Shown in pieces: positions 25,332 to 32,304 of a stretch of DNA of 33,479 nucleotides. Origin of the DNA: Alphaproteobacteria bacterium. Its GTDB lineage: Bacteria > Pseudomonadota > Alphaproteobacteria > Sphingomonadales > Sphingomonadaceae. Where the stretch lies: contig JAUIIG010000032.1 in the NCBI GenBank assembly GCA_030431875.1, positions 1 through 33,479 of the forward strand, read 5' to 3'. The stretch's first letter is position 1; every line of letters begins with the position of its first letter. Both the position numbers and the translations under genes were made by a program. The notes below the pieces were generated by a model. The model was not told where the DNA came from, did no database searches, and saw only the letters and a list, made by a program, of their open reading frames with translations.

Positions 25332-25636
25332 GCGCCGGCAACGTCACCCTGGCCATTGCCGGTCGCAATTACACCATTGCCTGCGGTCCGGGCGAAGAGG
25401 AGCATATCGCCCGCCTCGGCGCCTCGATCGACGCCAAGCTGGCCACGCTCGACAGCCTCACAGGCCAGTCGCCCGAGCGTATCCTGCTTTATGCCTCGCT
25501 GTTGTTGGCAGACGAATTGCACGAGGCGAAAGCGGGCACCGGCTCGAGCGATGCGAACGCTGAAGCGCTCGAAAACCTGGCTGACCGGATGGAAGCCCTC
25601 GCAAGGCGGCTTGAGACTGGGGCCGCCAGCACCTAA
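25328..25636 (+). CDS. zapA: Cell division protein ZapA
   Basis: ZapA binds FtsZ and crosslinks protofilaments at the division site. The 102-residue product shows the family pattern: VTLAIAGRNYTIACGPGEEEHIARLGASIDAKLATLD, then PERILLYASLLLADELHEA and a C-terminal coiled coil (ENLADRMEALARRLE). GTG 25328 overlaps the preceding stop and has GGAAGG 8 bases upstream. The TAA stop lies within the -10 box of the 6S RNA promoter. The zapA-6S RNA arrangement is standard in alphaproteobacteria. Confidence 0.92.
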   Translation: MSAGNVTLAIAGRNYTIACGPGEEEHIARLGASIDAKLATLDSLTGQSPERILLYASLLLADELHEAKAGTGSSDANAEALENLADRMEALARRLETGAAST

Positions 25637-25639
25637 ATG
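25611..25639 (+). promoter_or_regulatory. Promoter of the 6S RNA, overlapping the end of zapA
   Basis: TTGAGA (25611-25616) and TAAATG (25634-25639) are 17 bases apart, which predicts a start at about 25645, where the 6S closing stem begins. The -35 is inside zapA and the -10 begins with the zapA stop codon. Confidence 0.75.
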
Positions 25640-25644
25640 GGCCT

Positions 25645-25816
25645 TGGCGGGACTGCCCGGCACGAGCTGTTTGAATATCCCTGAGGCTATAAGCAATCCA
25701 AGGGAGCTGTCCCTGCCCGGCCCACCAGTTCGGCTGTGGGGTCGGTGCACACGGCGCCCACCTGACGTTTTGGCGTCAGAGGATTTCCCGGAAAACGACC
25801 CATGGTGGTTCCGCCA
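25645..25816 (+). ncRNA. ssrS: 6S RNA
   Basis: 6S RNA binds sigma-70 RNA polymerase holoenzyme by mimicking an open promoter. Evidence: position directly after zapA, a predicted promoter 6 bases upstream, and a foldable structure. A 13-bp closing stem pairs 25645-25657 with 25804-25816 (with G-U pairs). A central bubble follows: the 5' strand CTGAGGCTATAAGCAATC and a 3' strand with a small hairpin CTGACG/CGTCAG. The terminal part has CCGGCC/GGTCGG and CCCA-CAG/CTG-TGGG around TTCGG, and GCTGT/ACGGC just outside it. Length 172. The internal loop segment TCCCTGAGG is typical. In many alphaproteobacteria the next gene is folate cyclo-ligase; here a convergent methyltransferase gene lies in between. 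Confidence 0.85.
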
Positions 25817-25839
25817 CTCCCGCCATGGCCAGCCTTCTC

Positions 25840-26400
25840 CTAGAACACCCGGTGCAGTTCGTAGACAGACGCCGGCGGCAGGTTGCGCAGCGTAGTAGAG
25901 GTTTTCGTCGACCGCAGCCCCAGCCGCATCAGCATGGACGACCGCACCGGGCAGCGCAGCGAATAGGTGAAGAAGCGGAAGGCGCCATCGGGCGCCAGCA
26001 ATTCGAAACTACCGGTCAGGATCTGCTCCACCGCCGATGACGGCAAGGAAACCAGCGGCAAGCCGCAGATCACCTGTCCCACGGTTCCGCGGGCGAAGGG
26101 CACCAGCTCCCCGACCCGGCAGGCATCGCCTTCGATCACGTGGATATCGGGATGCTTCGCCCGCAGGGCCGTGGCAAAGTTCTTGCCCAGTTCGATGGCG
26201 GCGAGGTCTTGCGGTGCCACGCCCTGTTCAAGCACCGCCCGCGTGATAACGCCGGTTCCGGGACCAAGTTCGACGACGGGGCCGGTATCGGCCGAAAGGC
26301 CGGAGGAAATGGCCCTGGCCAGACGCGCGCTTGACGGGGTGATCGCTCCCACCCGGAGCGGAGCACGCAGCCACTCGCGTCCAAACGTCTTCGTTCCCAT
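25840..26400 (-). CDS. Phospholipid N-methyltransferase-like SAM-dependent methyltransferase
   Basis: A 186-residue class I SAM methyltransferase of the PmtA-like type (COG3963). The N-terminus FGREWLRAPLRVGAITPSSARLARAIS matches the PmtA/RrmA start, motif I is VVELGPGTGVITRAVLEQG, followed by AAIELGKNFATAL and IEGDACRVGEL, and GQVICGLPLVSLPSSAVEQIL. Likely makes methylated phosphatidylethanolamine derivatives, but the substrate is unproven. The start ATG 26400 is the first with this N-terminus; longer open frame upstream is unsupported. It lies convergent to the 6S RNA (24 bases) and divergent from folate cyclo-ligase. Confidence 0.85.
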   Translation of the reverse strand: MGTKTFGREWLRAPLRVGAITPSSARLARAISSGLSADTGPVVELGPGTGVITRAVLEQGVAPQDLAAIELGKNFATALRAKHPDIHVIEGDACRVGELVPFARGTVGQVICGLPLVSLPSSAVEQILTGSFELLAPDGAFRFFTYSLRCPVRSSMLMRLGLRSTKTSTTLRNLPPASVYELHRVF

Positions 26401-26579
26401 CAATGAAGCTGCCCCCTTGCCGGTTACTCCGGAATTCCCTGATGCATGGACTTGGGCCGCAGGGCAATGGCGAGAGCGGCACGCTGCCCCGACAACCGCT
26501 TCAACTCGTCGCATCCGGACAGGTCTCGCAGGGCCTCGTCTCTCGACTTCATGCGAACGGGGAGGCTAAGGCAGCGAAC

Positions 26580-27164
26580 GTGACTGATATCGCCAAACAG
26601 AAAGCGGCCATCCGCAAGGCCCTGCGCAAGGCGCGCCGCGAACATGCCGCCTCCTTGCCGAAAGAGGTCAGCGCGCTGGTCTTCCGTGCCCCACCCGGTC
26701 CGATCCTCGAACTGGTGCCCGAGGGGGCAACCATTGGCCTCTACCGCGCCGATCCCGGCGAAGCACCAGCAGGCAGCTATGCACGGTATTTCATGGAGGC
26801 AGGGCACCCGATCGCCCTGCCCCGGATCGACAGGCTGGAAGACCCCATGGTCTTCCACGTCCACACCGACCCCTATGGCGAAAGCGACCTGTCCGAAGGC
26901 CGCATGGGCCTTATGCAGCCTGCGCCCGACAGCCCGGTGGTCGAACCCGAGGTGCTGTTCATGCCATTGGTCGGCTTTACCGAGACCGGTGACCGCATCG
27001 GCCAGGGCGGCGGGTTTTACGACCGCTGGCTGGCTGCCCATCCCGATACCGTGGCCATCGGCATGGCCTGGGACGTGCAGAAAGTGGACGAATTGCCGGT
27101 GGAGGACCACGACATGCCGCTGACCGCCATCATCACTCCCACCCGCATCTACGGACCGTTCTGA
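26580..27164 (+). CDS. 5-formyltetrahydrofolate cyclo-ligase
   Basis: Converts 5-formyltetrahydrofolate to 5,10-methenyltetrahydrofolate with ATP. The 194-residue product has the N-terminal helix AKQKAAIRKALRKARREH (basic, ATP site), ATIGLYRADPGEAP, PIALPRIDRLEDPMVFHVH, EVLFMPLVGFTETGDRIGQGGGFYDRWLA (the GGGxYDR signature), and IGMAWDVQKVDELPVEDHD. GTG 26580 is preferred over earlier in-frame codons: AAGG stands about 8 bases upstream, and the frame before it encodes nothing family-like. The next gene begins in its stop codon (TGATG). Supplies folate one-carbon units for PanB and ThyA. Confidence 0.92.
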   Translation: MTDIAKQKAAIRKALRKARREHAASLPKEVSALVFRAPPGPILELVPEGATIGLYRADPGEAPAGSYARYFMEAGHPIALPRIDRLEDPMVFHVHTDPYGESDLSEGRMGLMQPAPDSPVVEPEVLFMPLVGFTETGDRIGQGGGFYDRWLAAHPDTVAIGMAWDVQKVDELPVEDHDMPLTAIITPTRIYGPF

Positions 27165-27403
27165 TGCGTACCGAGCCGACCTGGCGAATCCCCGTAGGCA
27201 TCCTGCTGCTGCTGGCAGCGCTTGCCGTCTATGTCGTGGTCATTGCCCGCTACGCACCGGGCCTGATGGGCACCTGGCCGGTGTGGGCGCAAACCCTGGT
27301 CTACCTGGTGCTGGGCGTGGTCTGGCTGCTGCCGCTGCGGCGTTTCCTGATCTGGATGGAAACCGGACGCACTTCACCCCCGGATCAAGAAGACCGAAGC
27401 TGA
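27164..27403 (+). CDS. DUF2842 domain membrane protein
   Basis: A 79-residue protein with two membrane helices (IPVGILLLLAALAVYVVVIARY and VWAQTLVYLVLGVVWLLPL), ending in a charged tail (ETGRTSPPDQEDRS). It fits the DUF2842 family, known only in alphaproteobacteria, of unknown function. Its ATG overlaps the folate cyclo-ligase stop by one base (TGATG), so translation is coupled. Its 3' end is 15 bases before the tRNA-Asp 3' end on the other strand. Confidence 0.88.
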   Translation: MRTEPTWRIPVGILLLLAALAVYVVVIARYAPGLMGTWPVWAQTLVYLVLGVVWLLPLRRFLIWMETGRTSPPDQEDRS

Positions 27404-27418
27404 AGGAAATGTCCCAAG

Positions 27419-27495
27419 TGGCGCGAGTGACGGGACTCGAACCCGCGACCCTCGGCGTGACAGGCCGATACTCTAACCAACTGAGCTACACCCGC
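27419..27495 (-). tRNA. tRNA-Asp (anticodon GTC)
   Basis: A 77-base minus-strand tRNA with encoded CCA. Acceptor arms GCGGGTG/CACTCGC, D arm AGCTCAGTTGGTTAGAG, anticodon stem CGGCC/... with loop CTGTCAC giving GTC, and T loop TTCGAGT. The D and T arms match Asp tRNAs. Confidence 0.96.
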
Positions 27496-27503
27496 GCATC
27501 TAA

Positions 27504-27560
27504 GCGGCTCTAGCGCCTCTTGGGAGCCGCGCATCTAGTGGAGGGTCTCACCCCTGTCAA
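27504..27560 (-). promoter_or_regulatory. tRNA-Asp promoter and leader hairpin
   Basis: On the minus strand TTGACA (27555-27560) and TAGATG (27532-27537) are exactly 17 bases apart; the -35 is the full consensus. The predicted start is about 27525. A GCGGCTC/GAGCCGC stem (27504-27530) with a 13-base loop lies just before the tRNA; its first arm overlaps the predicted start, so a full RNA hairpin is uncertain. The GC-rich segment after the -10 is typical of stable-RNA discriminators. Confidence 0.65.
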
Positions 27561-27603
27561 CACACCAGAGGCGGCTTTTTCAACGAAGTTCAAATACCCC
27601 TGA

Positions 27604-28860
27604 TCAACCGGCCAGAATCGTTGCCGGAGCCTCGATCATCTTCTTCACTTCCTGCACGAAAGCAGCAGCATCATAGCCGTCGACCACGCGGTGATCGCAG
27701 CTGATCGAGATGTTCATCAGCTTGCGCTTTTCCACGCGTTCCACGCCATCGCTGCCGGTGACGAACATCGGGCGCTCGACGATGCGATTCGGCCCAATGA
27801 TGGCCACCTCGGGCCGGTTGATGACCGGCGTTGTGGCGACGCCGCCCAGCGGGCCAAGCGATGTGATGGTCAGGGTCGAGCCGGACAGCTCTTCCGACTT
27901 GGCGCTGCCGCTGCGCGCAGCTTCGGCGAGACGGCCGATCTCACGGGCCAGCTGCCACAGGTTCTGGCTCTGCGCATTGCGGATAACCGGCACCATCAAC
28001 CCGTTGTCGGTCATGGTGGCCATGCCCAGGTGCACCGCGCCGTGGCGGGTGACGACCTTGGCCTCGTCATCGAAGCGGGCGTTGATCATCGGGAAGTCAG
28101 GCAATGCCTTGCAGATCGCGGTGATCAGCAGCGGCAGCATGGTCAGCTTCGGGCGGTCACCGCGATTGGCGTTCAACTGCGCGCGGGTTTCTTCCAGCGC
28201 GGTGACGTCGCATTCCTCGACATATGTGAAGTGCGGGATCTGGCGCTTGGCTGCCTGCATGTTCTCGGCAATGCGCTTGCGCAGGCCGATGACCTTGATA
28301 GTCTCGTCGGGGCGCGTGGCCGTGCCGCCGGAGAAGCCGCCGGTGTAGGAAACATAGGCGTCGAGATCGGCATGGCGGATGCGGCCATCTTCAGCAGGCT
28401 TCACCTGCGCGAGGTCGATACCCAGGTCCTTCGCTCGGGCGCGAACTGCGGGCGAGGCGAGAACCTTGGCGTCTGCTGCAGGCGCGGGGGCGGGAGCGGG
28501 TGCCGGTTCAGGCTCGGGCGCGGGTTCCGCGGCGGGTTCGGGTTCTGGCGTGGGTTCGGGAGCAGGAACGGCCTCTGCCGCAGCCTCGTTCTCCTCGATC
28601 ACCTCGTCGGGCACGTCGCCTTCGACTTCGATCACCACCAGCATGCCGCCGATGGCCACCACGTCGCCGACTTCGCCCGCGACTTCGAGGACCTTGCCAG
28701 CGACCGGGCTTTCCATCTCGACCGTCGCCTTGTCGGTCATCATGTCGGCCAGCTGGCCGTCTTCCTCGATCATGTCGCCGGGCTTCACGTGCCAGGCAAC
28801 GATCTCGGCCTCGGCAATGCCTTCGCCGATGTCGGGCAGGTTGAAGGTAAACTTGGCCAT
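27604..28860 (-). CDS. bkdB: Branched-chain 2-oxoacid dehydrogenase E2 (lipoamide acyltransferase)
   Basis: E2 core of the branched-chain 2-oxoacid dehydrogenase complex, 418 residues. It has a lipoyl domain (1-85) with Lys44 in DKATVEMESP, an Ala/Pro/Glu-rich linker (about 90-132), a peripheral-subunit binding domain (LASPAVRARAKDLGIDLAQV, about 134-171) and the catalytic domain ending with CDHRVVDGYDAAAF (the DHRxxDG motif). Compared with pyruvate E2, a single lipoyl domain and its linkage to E1 genes of the BkdA type favour branched-chain specificity. Start ATG 28860 is 5 bases after the E1 beta stop. The E3 gene is not in the window. No terminator is visible downstream. Confidence 0.93.
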   Translation of the reverse strand: MAKFTFNLPDIGEGIAEAEIVAWHVKPGDMIEEDGQLADMMTDKATVEMESPVAGKVLEVAGEVGDVVAIGGMLVVIEVEGDVPDEVIEENEAAAEAVPAPEPTPEPEPAAEPAPEPEPAPAPAPAPAADAKVLASPAVRARAKDLGIDLAQVKPAEDGRIRHADLDAYVSYTGGFSGGTATRPDETIKVIGLRKRIAENMQAAKRQIPHFTYVEECDVTALEETRAQLNANRGDRPKLTMLPLLITAICKALPDFPMINARFDDEAKVVTRHGAVHLGMATMTDNGLMVPVIRNAQSQNLWQLAREIGRLAEAARSGSAKSEELSGSTLTITSLGPLGGVATTPVINRPEVAIIGPNRIVERPMFVTGSDGVERVEKRKLMNISISCDHRVVDGYDAAAFVQEVKKMIEAPATILAG

Positions 28861-28865
28861 TACGG

Positions 28866-29942
28866 TTACTCGCTTAGAAGCTTGTCGATGGCCTCTCCGA
28901 TACGGACAGGACCGGGGAAATAGGCCCATTCGAGGCTGTGCGGATAGGGGGTGTCGAAGCCGGTCACGCGTTCGATCGGGGCTTCGAGGTGGTAGAAGCA
29001 GCGTTCCTGCACCAGCGCGCTGAGTTCCGCGCCGAAGCCGGAGGTGCGCGTCGCTTCGTGCACGATCATGCACTTGCCGGTCTTCTCGATCGAAGCCTCG
29101 ATGGCCTCGATATCCAGCGGCACAAGTGTACGCAGGTCGAGGATCTCGGCATCGACGCCTTTCTGGCGGCACACTTCCTCGGCCACGTGGACCATGGTGC
29201 CATAGGCCAGCACGGTCAGAGCCTCGCCTTCGCTGACCTTGCGCGCCTTGCCCAGCGGGATCTTGTAATAGCCTTCGGGCACCTGCGCTTCGGCATAGCC
29301 CTTCCAGGTCTTGGCAGGCTTGTCGTAGTAGCCGCTGAAGGGACCGTTGTAGATGCGCTTGGGCTCGAAGAAGATGACCGGGTCATTGTCCTCGATGCAG
29401 GAAATCAGCAGGCCCTTGGCGTCGTAGGGCGTTGCCGGGATCACAGTCTTCAAGCCGGAAACGTGGGTGAAGATGGCTTCCGGGCTCTGCGAGTGCGTCT
29501 GCCCGCCGAAGATGCCGCCGCCAAAGGGGCTGCGCACGGTCATCGGGGCGATGAACTCCGCCGCCGAGCGGTAACGCAGGCGCGCCGCTTCACTGATCAG
29601 CTGGTCGAGGCCCGGGTAGATGTAGTCGGCAAACTGGATTTCCGGCACCGGGCGCAGGCCATAGGCCCCCATCCCCACCGCGACACCGATGATGCCGCAT
29701 TCGGAGATCGGCGTGTCGAACACGCGGGTCTTGCCGTACTTTTCCTGCAGGCCGGCGGTGCAGCGAAACACGCCGCCGAAATAGCCGATATCCTCGCCCA
29801 GCAGGATGACGTCGTCATCGCGGCCAAGCATCACGTCGAGCGCAGAATTGATCGCCTCGATCATGTTCATTTCGCGCGAAGGACCGGCTTCAGCCACCAT
29901 GGAAGCAAACTCGTCGATTGTCGGATCTTTGGCCATTGTCAT
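28866..29942 (-). CDS. bkdA2: Branched-chain 2-oxoacid dehydrogenase E1 beta subunit
   Basis: E1 beta, 358 residues, pairs with E1 alpha to decarboxylate branched-chain 2-oxoacids with ThDP. Typical transketolase C-terminal-like motifs: MNMIEAINSALDVMLGRDDDVILLGEDIGYFGG, VFDTPISECGIIGVAVGMGAYGLRPV, FADYIYPGLDQLISEAARLRYRS, TVRSPFGGGIFGGQTHSQSPEAIF, EILDLRTLVPLDIEAIEAS and CMIVHEATRTSGFGAELSA. ATG 29942 is chosen: it overlaps the E1 alpha stop as ATGA and has GGAGGA about 9 bases upstream. An upstream GTG at 29963 would be a longer start without support. Confidence 0.93.
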   Translation of the reverse strand: MTMAKDPTIDEFASMVAEAGPSREMNMIEAINSALDVMLGRDDDVILLGEDIGYFGGVFRCTAGLQEKYGKTRVFDTPISECGIIGVAVGMGAYGLRPVPEIQFADYIYPGLDQLISEAARLRYRSAAEFIAPMTVRSPFGGGIFGGQTHSQSPEAIFTHVSGLKTVIPATPYDAKGLLISCIEDNDPVIFFEPKRIYNGPFSGYYDKPAKTWKGYAEAQVPEGYYKIPLGKARKVSEGEALTVLAYGTMVHVAEEVCRQKGVDAEILDLRTLVPLDIEAIEASIEKTGKCMIVHEATRTSGFGAELSALVQERCFYHLEAPIERVTGFDTPYPHSLEWAYFPGPVRIGEAIDKLLSE

Positions 29943-31231
29943 TCCGCCGGGTCCTCCGGCCACTTGATCTGGCGTTCACGGATGGCTTGCTCGCTCTGTT
30001 CCTTGAGGTGCCAGGGCAGTTCCTCGAACACGTCTTCGAACATGGTGCCGAACGGATGGTGCAGGCCGTGGCCGAGGATGCCGTTCTTCTCGGCTTCCTT
30101 CATCGCCGCGCGGACCATGGCATCAAGCTCGTCGTCCATCGCCTCGTGCTGTTCCTTCGACCATTCGCCCAGCGCTACCAGGTGGCGCTTGAGGCGGGTC
30201 ACCGGGTCGCCCAGCGGCCATTCCTCGCGCTCTTCGGCAGAGCGGTAGGCAGAGGGATCGTCCGAGGTCGAATGGCCTTCGGCGCGGTAGGTGAAGTGTT
30301 CGATCAGCGTCGGCCCGGCGTTGGAGCGCGCACGGTCCGCCGCCCAGCGCTCCGCCGCGTAAACCGCCAGCGGATCGTTACCGTCCACCCGCAAACCCGC
30401 AATGCCGTAGCCGATGGCGCGGGCTGCAAAGGTGGCACGCTCAGCCCCGGCGAAACCGGAGAACGACGAGATCGCCCACTGGTTGTTGATGACGTTAAAG
30501 ATGACCGGCGCGTTGTAGACGGTGGCGAAGGTGAGCGCCGAGTGGAAGTCGCCTTCCGCCGTGCTGCCCTCGCCCACCCAGGTCGCGGCGATGCGGCTGT
30601 CGCCCTTGCTGGCGCTGGCCATGGCGAAGCCTGTCGCCTGCGGCAGCTGCGTGGCAAGGTTGCCGGAGATCGAGAAGAAGTTGAGCCGCTTCGAACAGTA
30701 CATGATCGGCAGCTGGCGGCCCTTCAGCTTGTCCGCCTTGTTCGAGTAGATCTGGTTGATCATCTCGGTCAGCTCATACCCGCGCGCGATCAGGCAGCCC
30801 TGCTGGCGGTAGGAGGGGAAGATCATGTCGTCCCCGGCCAGCGCGTGGGTGGCGCAGACGGACGTCGCCTCTTCGCCGGTACACTTCATATAGAAGCTGG
30901 TCTTGCCCTGACGCTGGGCACGATACATGCGATTGTCGAAGGCGCGCACCAGCGCCATTTCGCGCAGCATCTGCCGCAGCGTTTCGGGCGACAGGCGCGG
31001 GTCCCAAGGGCCATGCGCCTGGTGGTCATCGCCAAGCACCCGGATCAGGTCATCGCAGAGCGGATAAGTATCCTTCGCCGGTGCGGTCTCGTCGGGCCGC
31101 GGCTGCTTGCCCGGCTCCGGGATATTGAGGTCGCTGAAATCGACCGTGTCGCCGGGGCGATAGCGCGGCTCGGGCACATGCAGCGCGAGCTTGGGGCGAT
31201 TGCTGCCCGTCTCGTCCGTGCCTTTGGCCAT
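29939..31231 (-). CDS. bkdA1: Branched-chain 2-oxoacid dehydrogenase E1 alpha subunit
   Basis: E1 alpha, 430 residues. The N-terminus KLALHVPEPRYRPGDTVDFSDL is characteristic of the BkdA1 family (pyruvate E1 alpha lacks it). QRQGKTSFYMKCTGEEATSV, MIFPSYRQQGCLIARG, KGRQLPIMYCSKRLNFFSISGNLATQ, the ThDP site WVGEGSTAEGDFHSALTFATV with NVINNQWAIS, and a phosphorylation-loop-like RAEGHSTSDDPSAYR follow. It has GEG in the ThDP motif, where many E1 proteins have GDG. ATG 31231 has GGAG 8 bases upstream. First gene of the operon, with a strong promoter upstream (31268-31296). Confidence 0.95.
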   Translation of the reverse strand: MAKGTDETGSNRPKLALHVPEPRYRPGDTVDFSDLNIPEPGKQPRPDETAPAKDTYPLCDDLIRVLGDDHQAHGPWDPRLSPETLRQMLREMALVRAFDNRMYRAQRQGKTSFYMKCTGEEATSVCATHALAGDDMIFPSYRQQGCLIARGYELTEMINQIYSNKADKLKGRQLPIMYCSKRLNFFSISGNLATQLPQATGFAMASASKGDSRIAATWVGEGSTAEGDFHSALTFATVYNAPVIFNVINNQWAISSFSGFAGAERATFAARAIGYGIAGLRVDGNDPLAVYAAERWAADRARSNAGPTLIEHFTYRAEGHSTSDDPSAYRSAEEREEWPLGDPVTRLKRHLVALGEWSKEQHEAMDDELDAMVRAAMKEAEKNGILGHGLHHPFGTMFEDVFEELPWHLKEQSEQAIRERQIKWPEDPAE

Positions 31232-31251
31232 TGCCTGCTCTCCACAAGATT

Positions 31252-31296
31252 ATTTCAATTGACCCAAACTATATTAGTTTCAATTGAAACGGTCAA
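31252..31296 (-). promoter_or_regulatory. bkd operon promoter with palindromic operator and second half-site
   Basis: On the minus strand TTGACC (31291-31296) and TATAGT (31268-31273) are 17 bases apart. The spacer holds a perfect 14-base palindrome GTTTCAATTGAAAC (31277-31290). A second copy, matching 10 of 14 bases (TTTCAATTGA, 31253-31262), sits 25 bases away and covers the predicted start (about 31261). This fits repression by a dimeric regulator, whose identity is unknown; MarR-type proteins often use such AT-rich dyads. thyA ends 22 bases upstream of the -35. Confidence 0.8.
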
Positions 31297-31317
31297 TCTC
31301 CTCTACCATAGCGGAGG

Positions 31318-32265
31318 TCAAACTGCCACTGGTGCGCGCAGGACTCCTTGCGGTTCGTAATCAAGCACCTCGAAGTCCTCGAAACGGTAATCGAAAATTG
31401 TTTCCGGCACCCGCTTGAGAGCAAGTTTCGGAGCGCCGTGCGGTTCCCGCTGCAGCTGCGCTTCGACCAGATCGGTGTGGTTGAGGTACAAATGCGTGTC
31501 GCCACCGGACCAGACAAGCTCGCCCGGCAACAGATTCGTTTGCGCCGCCATCATGCGCGTCAGCAGGGCCGCGCCGACAAGGTTGAACGGCAGCCCCAGC
31601 GCCACGTCGCAGCTGCGCTGGTAGAGCAGGCAGTTGAGCCGCGCGTCATCGCCCTCGCCGGCGACATGAAACTGGTAGGTCTTGTGGCACGGCGGCAAGG
31701 CCATCCGGTCCAGCTCTGCCACGTTCCACCCTTCGATGATGTGGCGGCGGCTGCCGGGATTGGTCTTTAGGCTCTCCACCACTTGCGCGACCTGGTTGAT
31801 GCCCGGCCCCTTGGTATACTTGCCGTCCGGCCCGTACTGGTAGGTCGGCCAGTCGACCCATTGCTTGCCGTAAACCGGGCCAAGATCGCCCCAGTTCTTC
31901 GCAAAGGCCTCGTCCGCGACGATCCGCGCCTCGAAGTCTTCCTGCGAAATATCCTCGCCAGAGGCCTTGCGATACTTGGCCAGCGGCCAGTCGGACCAGA
32001 TCGTGACACCCACCTCCAGCAGCGGCCGGATATTGGTGTTGCCAGTGAGGAACCACAGCATCTCTTTCGCCGCAGCCTTCCAGTAGACGCGCTTGGTGGT
32101 CAGCAGCGGAATGCGGTCATCGGCAAGGTCGAACCGCAGCATGGTGCCAAAGACGGAGCGCGTCCCCACACTGGTTCGGTCCATGCGTTCGTCGCCGTGC
32201 TCCCAGATGTGGCGCATCAGGTCGAGATATTGCCATTCGGGGTGGCGCTGCGGAGTCGTGGTCAT
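31318..32265 (-). CDS. thyA: Thymidylate synthase
   Basis: Methylates dUMP to dTMP using 5,10-methylenetetrahydrofolate. The 315-residue product has RTSVGTRSVFGTMLRFDL, TTKRVYWKAAAKEMLWFLTGNTNI, WGDLGPVYGKQWVDWP, SRRHIIEGWNVAELDRMALPPCHKTYQFHV (catalytic Cys193; more usual PPCHLLFQFY), QRSCDVALGLPFNLVGAALL, and LVWSGGDTHLYLNHTDLVEAQL. It is longer than the 264-residue E. coli enzyme because of an insertion near residues 97-130, common in this group. I chose ATG 32265, which begins MTTTPQRHPEWQYL; a further ATG at 32292 is less likely. A hairpin (32269-32285) lies next to the start. Not in an obvious operon with the epimerase gene, 39 bases upstream on the same strand. Confidence 0.93.
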   Translation of the reverse strand: MTTTPQRHPEWQYLDLMRHIWEHGDERMDRTSVGTRSVFGTMLRFDLADDRIPLLTTKRVYWKAAAKEMLWFLTGNTNIRPLLEVGVTIWSDWPLAKYRKASGEDISQEDFEARIVADEAFAKNWGDLGPVYGKQWVDWPTYQYGPDGKYTKGPGINQVAQVVESLKTNPGSRRHIIEGWNVAELDRMALPPCHKTYQFHVAGEGDDARLNCLLYQRSCDVALGLPFNLVGAALLTRMMAAQTNLLPGELVWSGGDTHLYLNHTDLVEAQLQREPHGAPKLALKRVPETIFDYRFEDFEVLDYEPQGVLRAPVAV

Positions 32266-32268
32266 GCC

Positions 32269-32285
32269 CCGGTGGCTACCACCGG
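32269..32285. promoter_or_regulatory. Hairpin immediately upstream of the thyA start
   Basis: Perfect 7-bp stem CCGGTGG/CCACCGG with a CTA loop, 3 bases before the chosen ATG. It occupies the place of the ribosome binding site, so it could limit initiation if the start is right. Confidence 0.35.
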
Positions 32286-32304
32286 CATGCATGCGAGGCC
32301 AAGC

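Noticed and set aside
26401-26579. Promoter or regulatory elements between the methyltransferase and cyclo-ligase genes
   Set aside because: No convincing -35/-10 pair, hairpin or repeat seen in these 179 bases.
27604-31231. Pyruvate dehydrogenase instead of a branched-chain complex
   Set aside because: The E1 alpha N-terminus (HVPEP...RPGDTVDFS) and its extended length match BkdA1; pyruvate E1 alpha proteins are shorter and lack this part.
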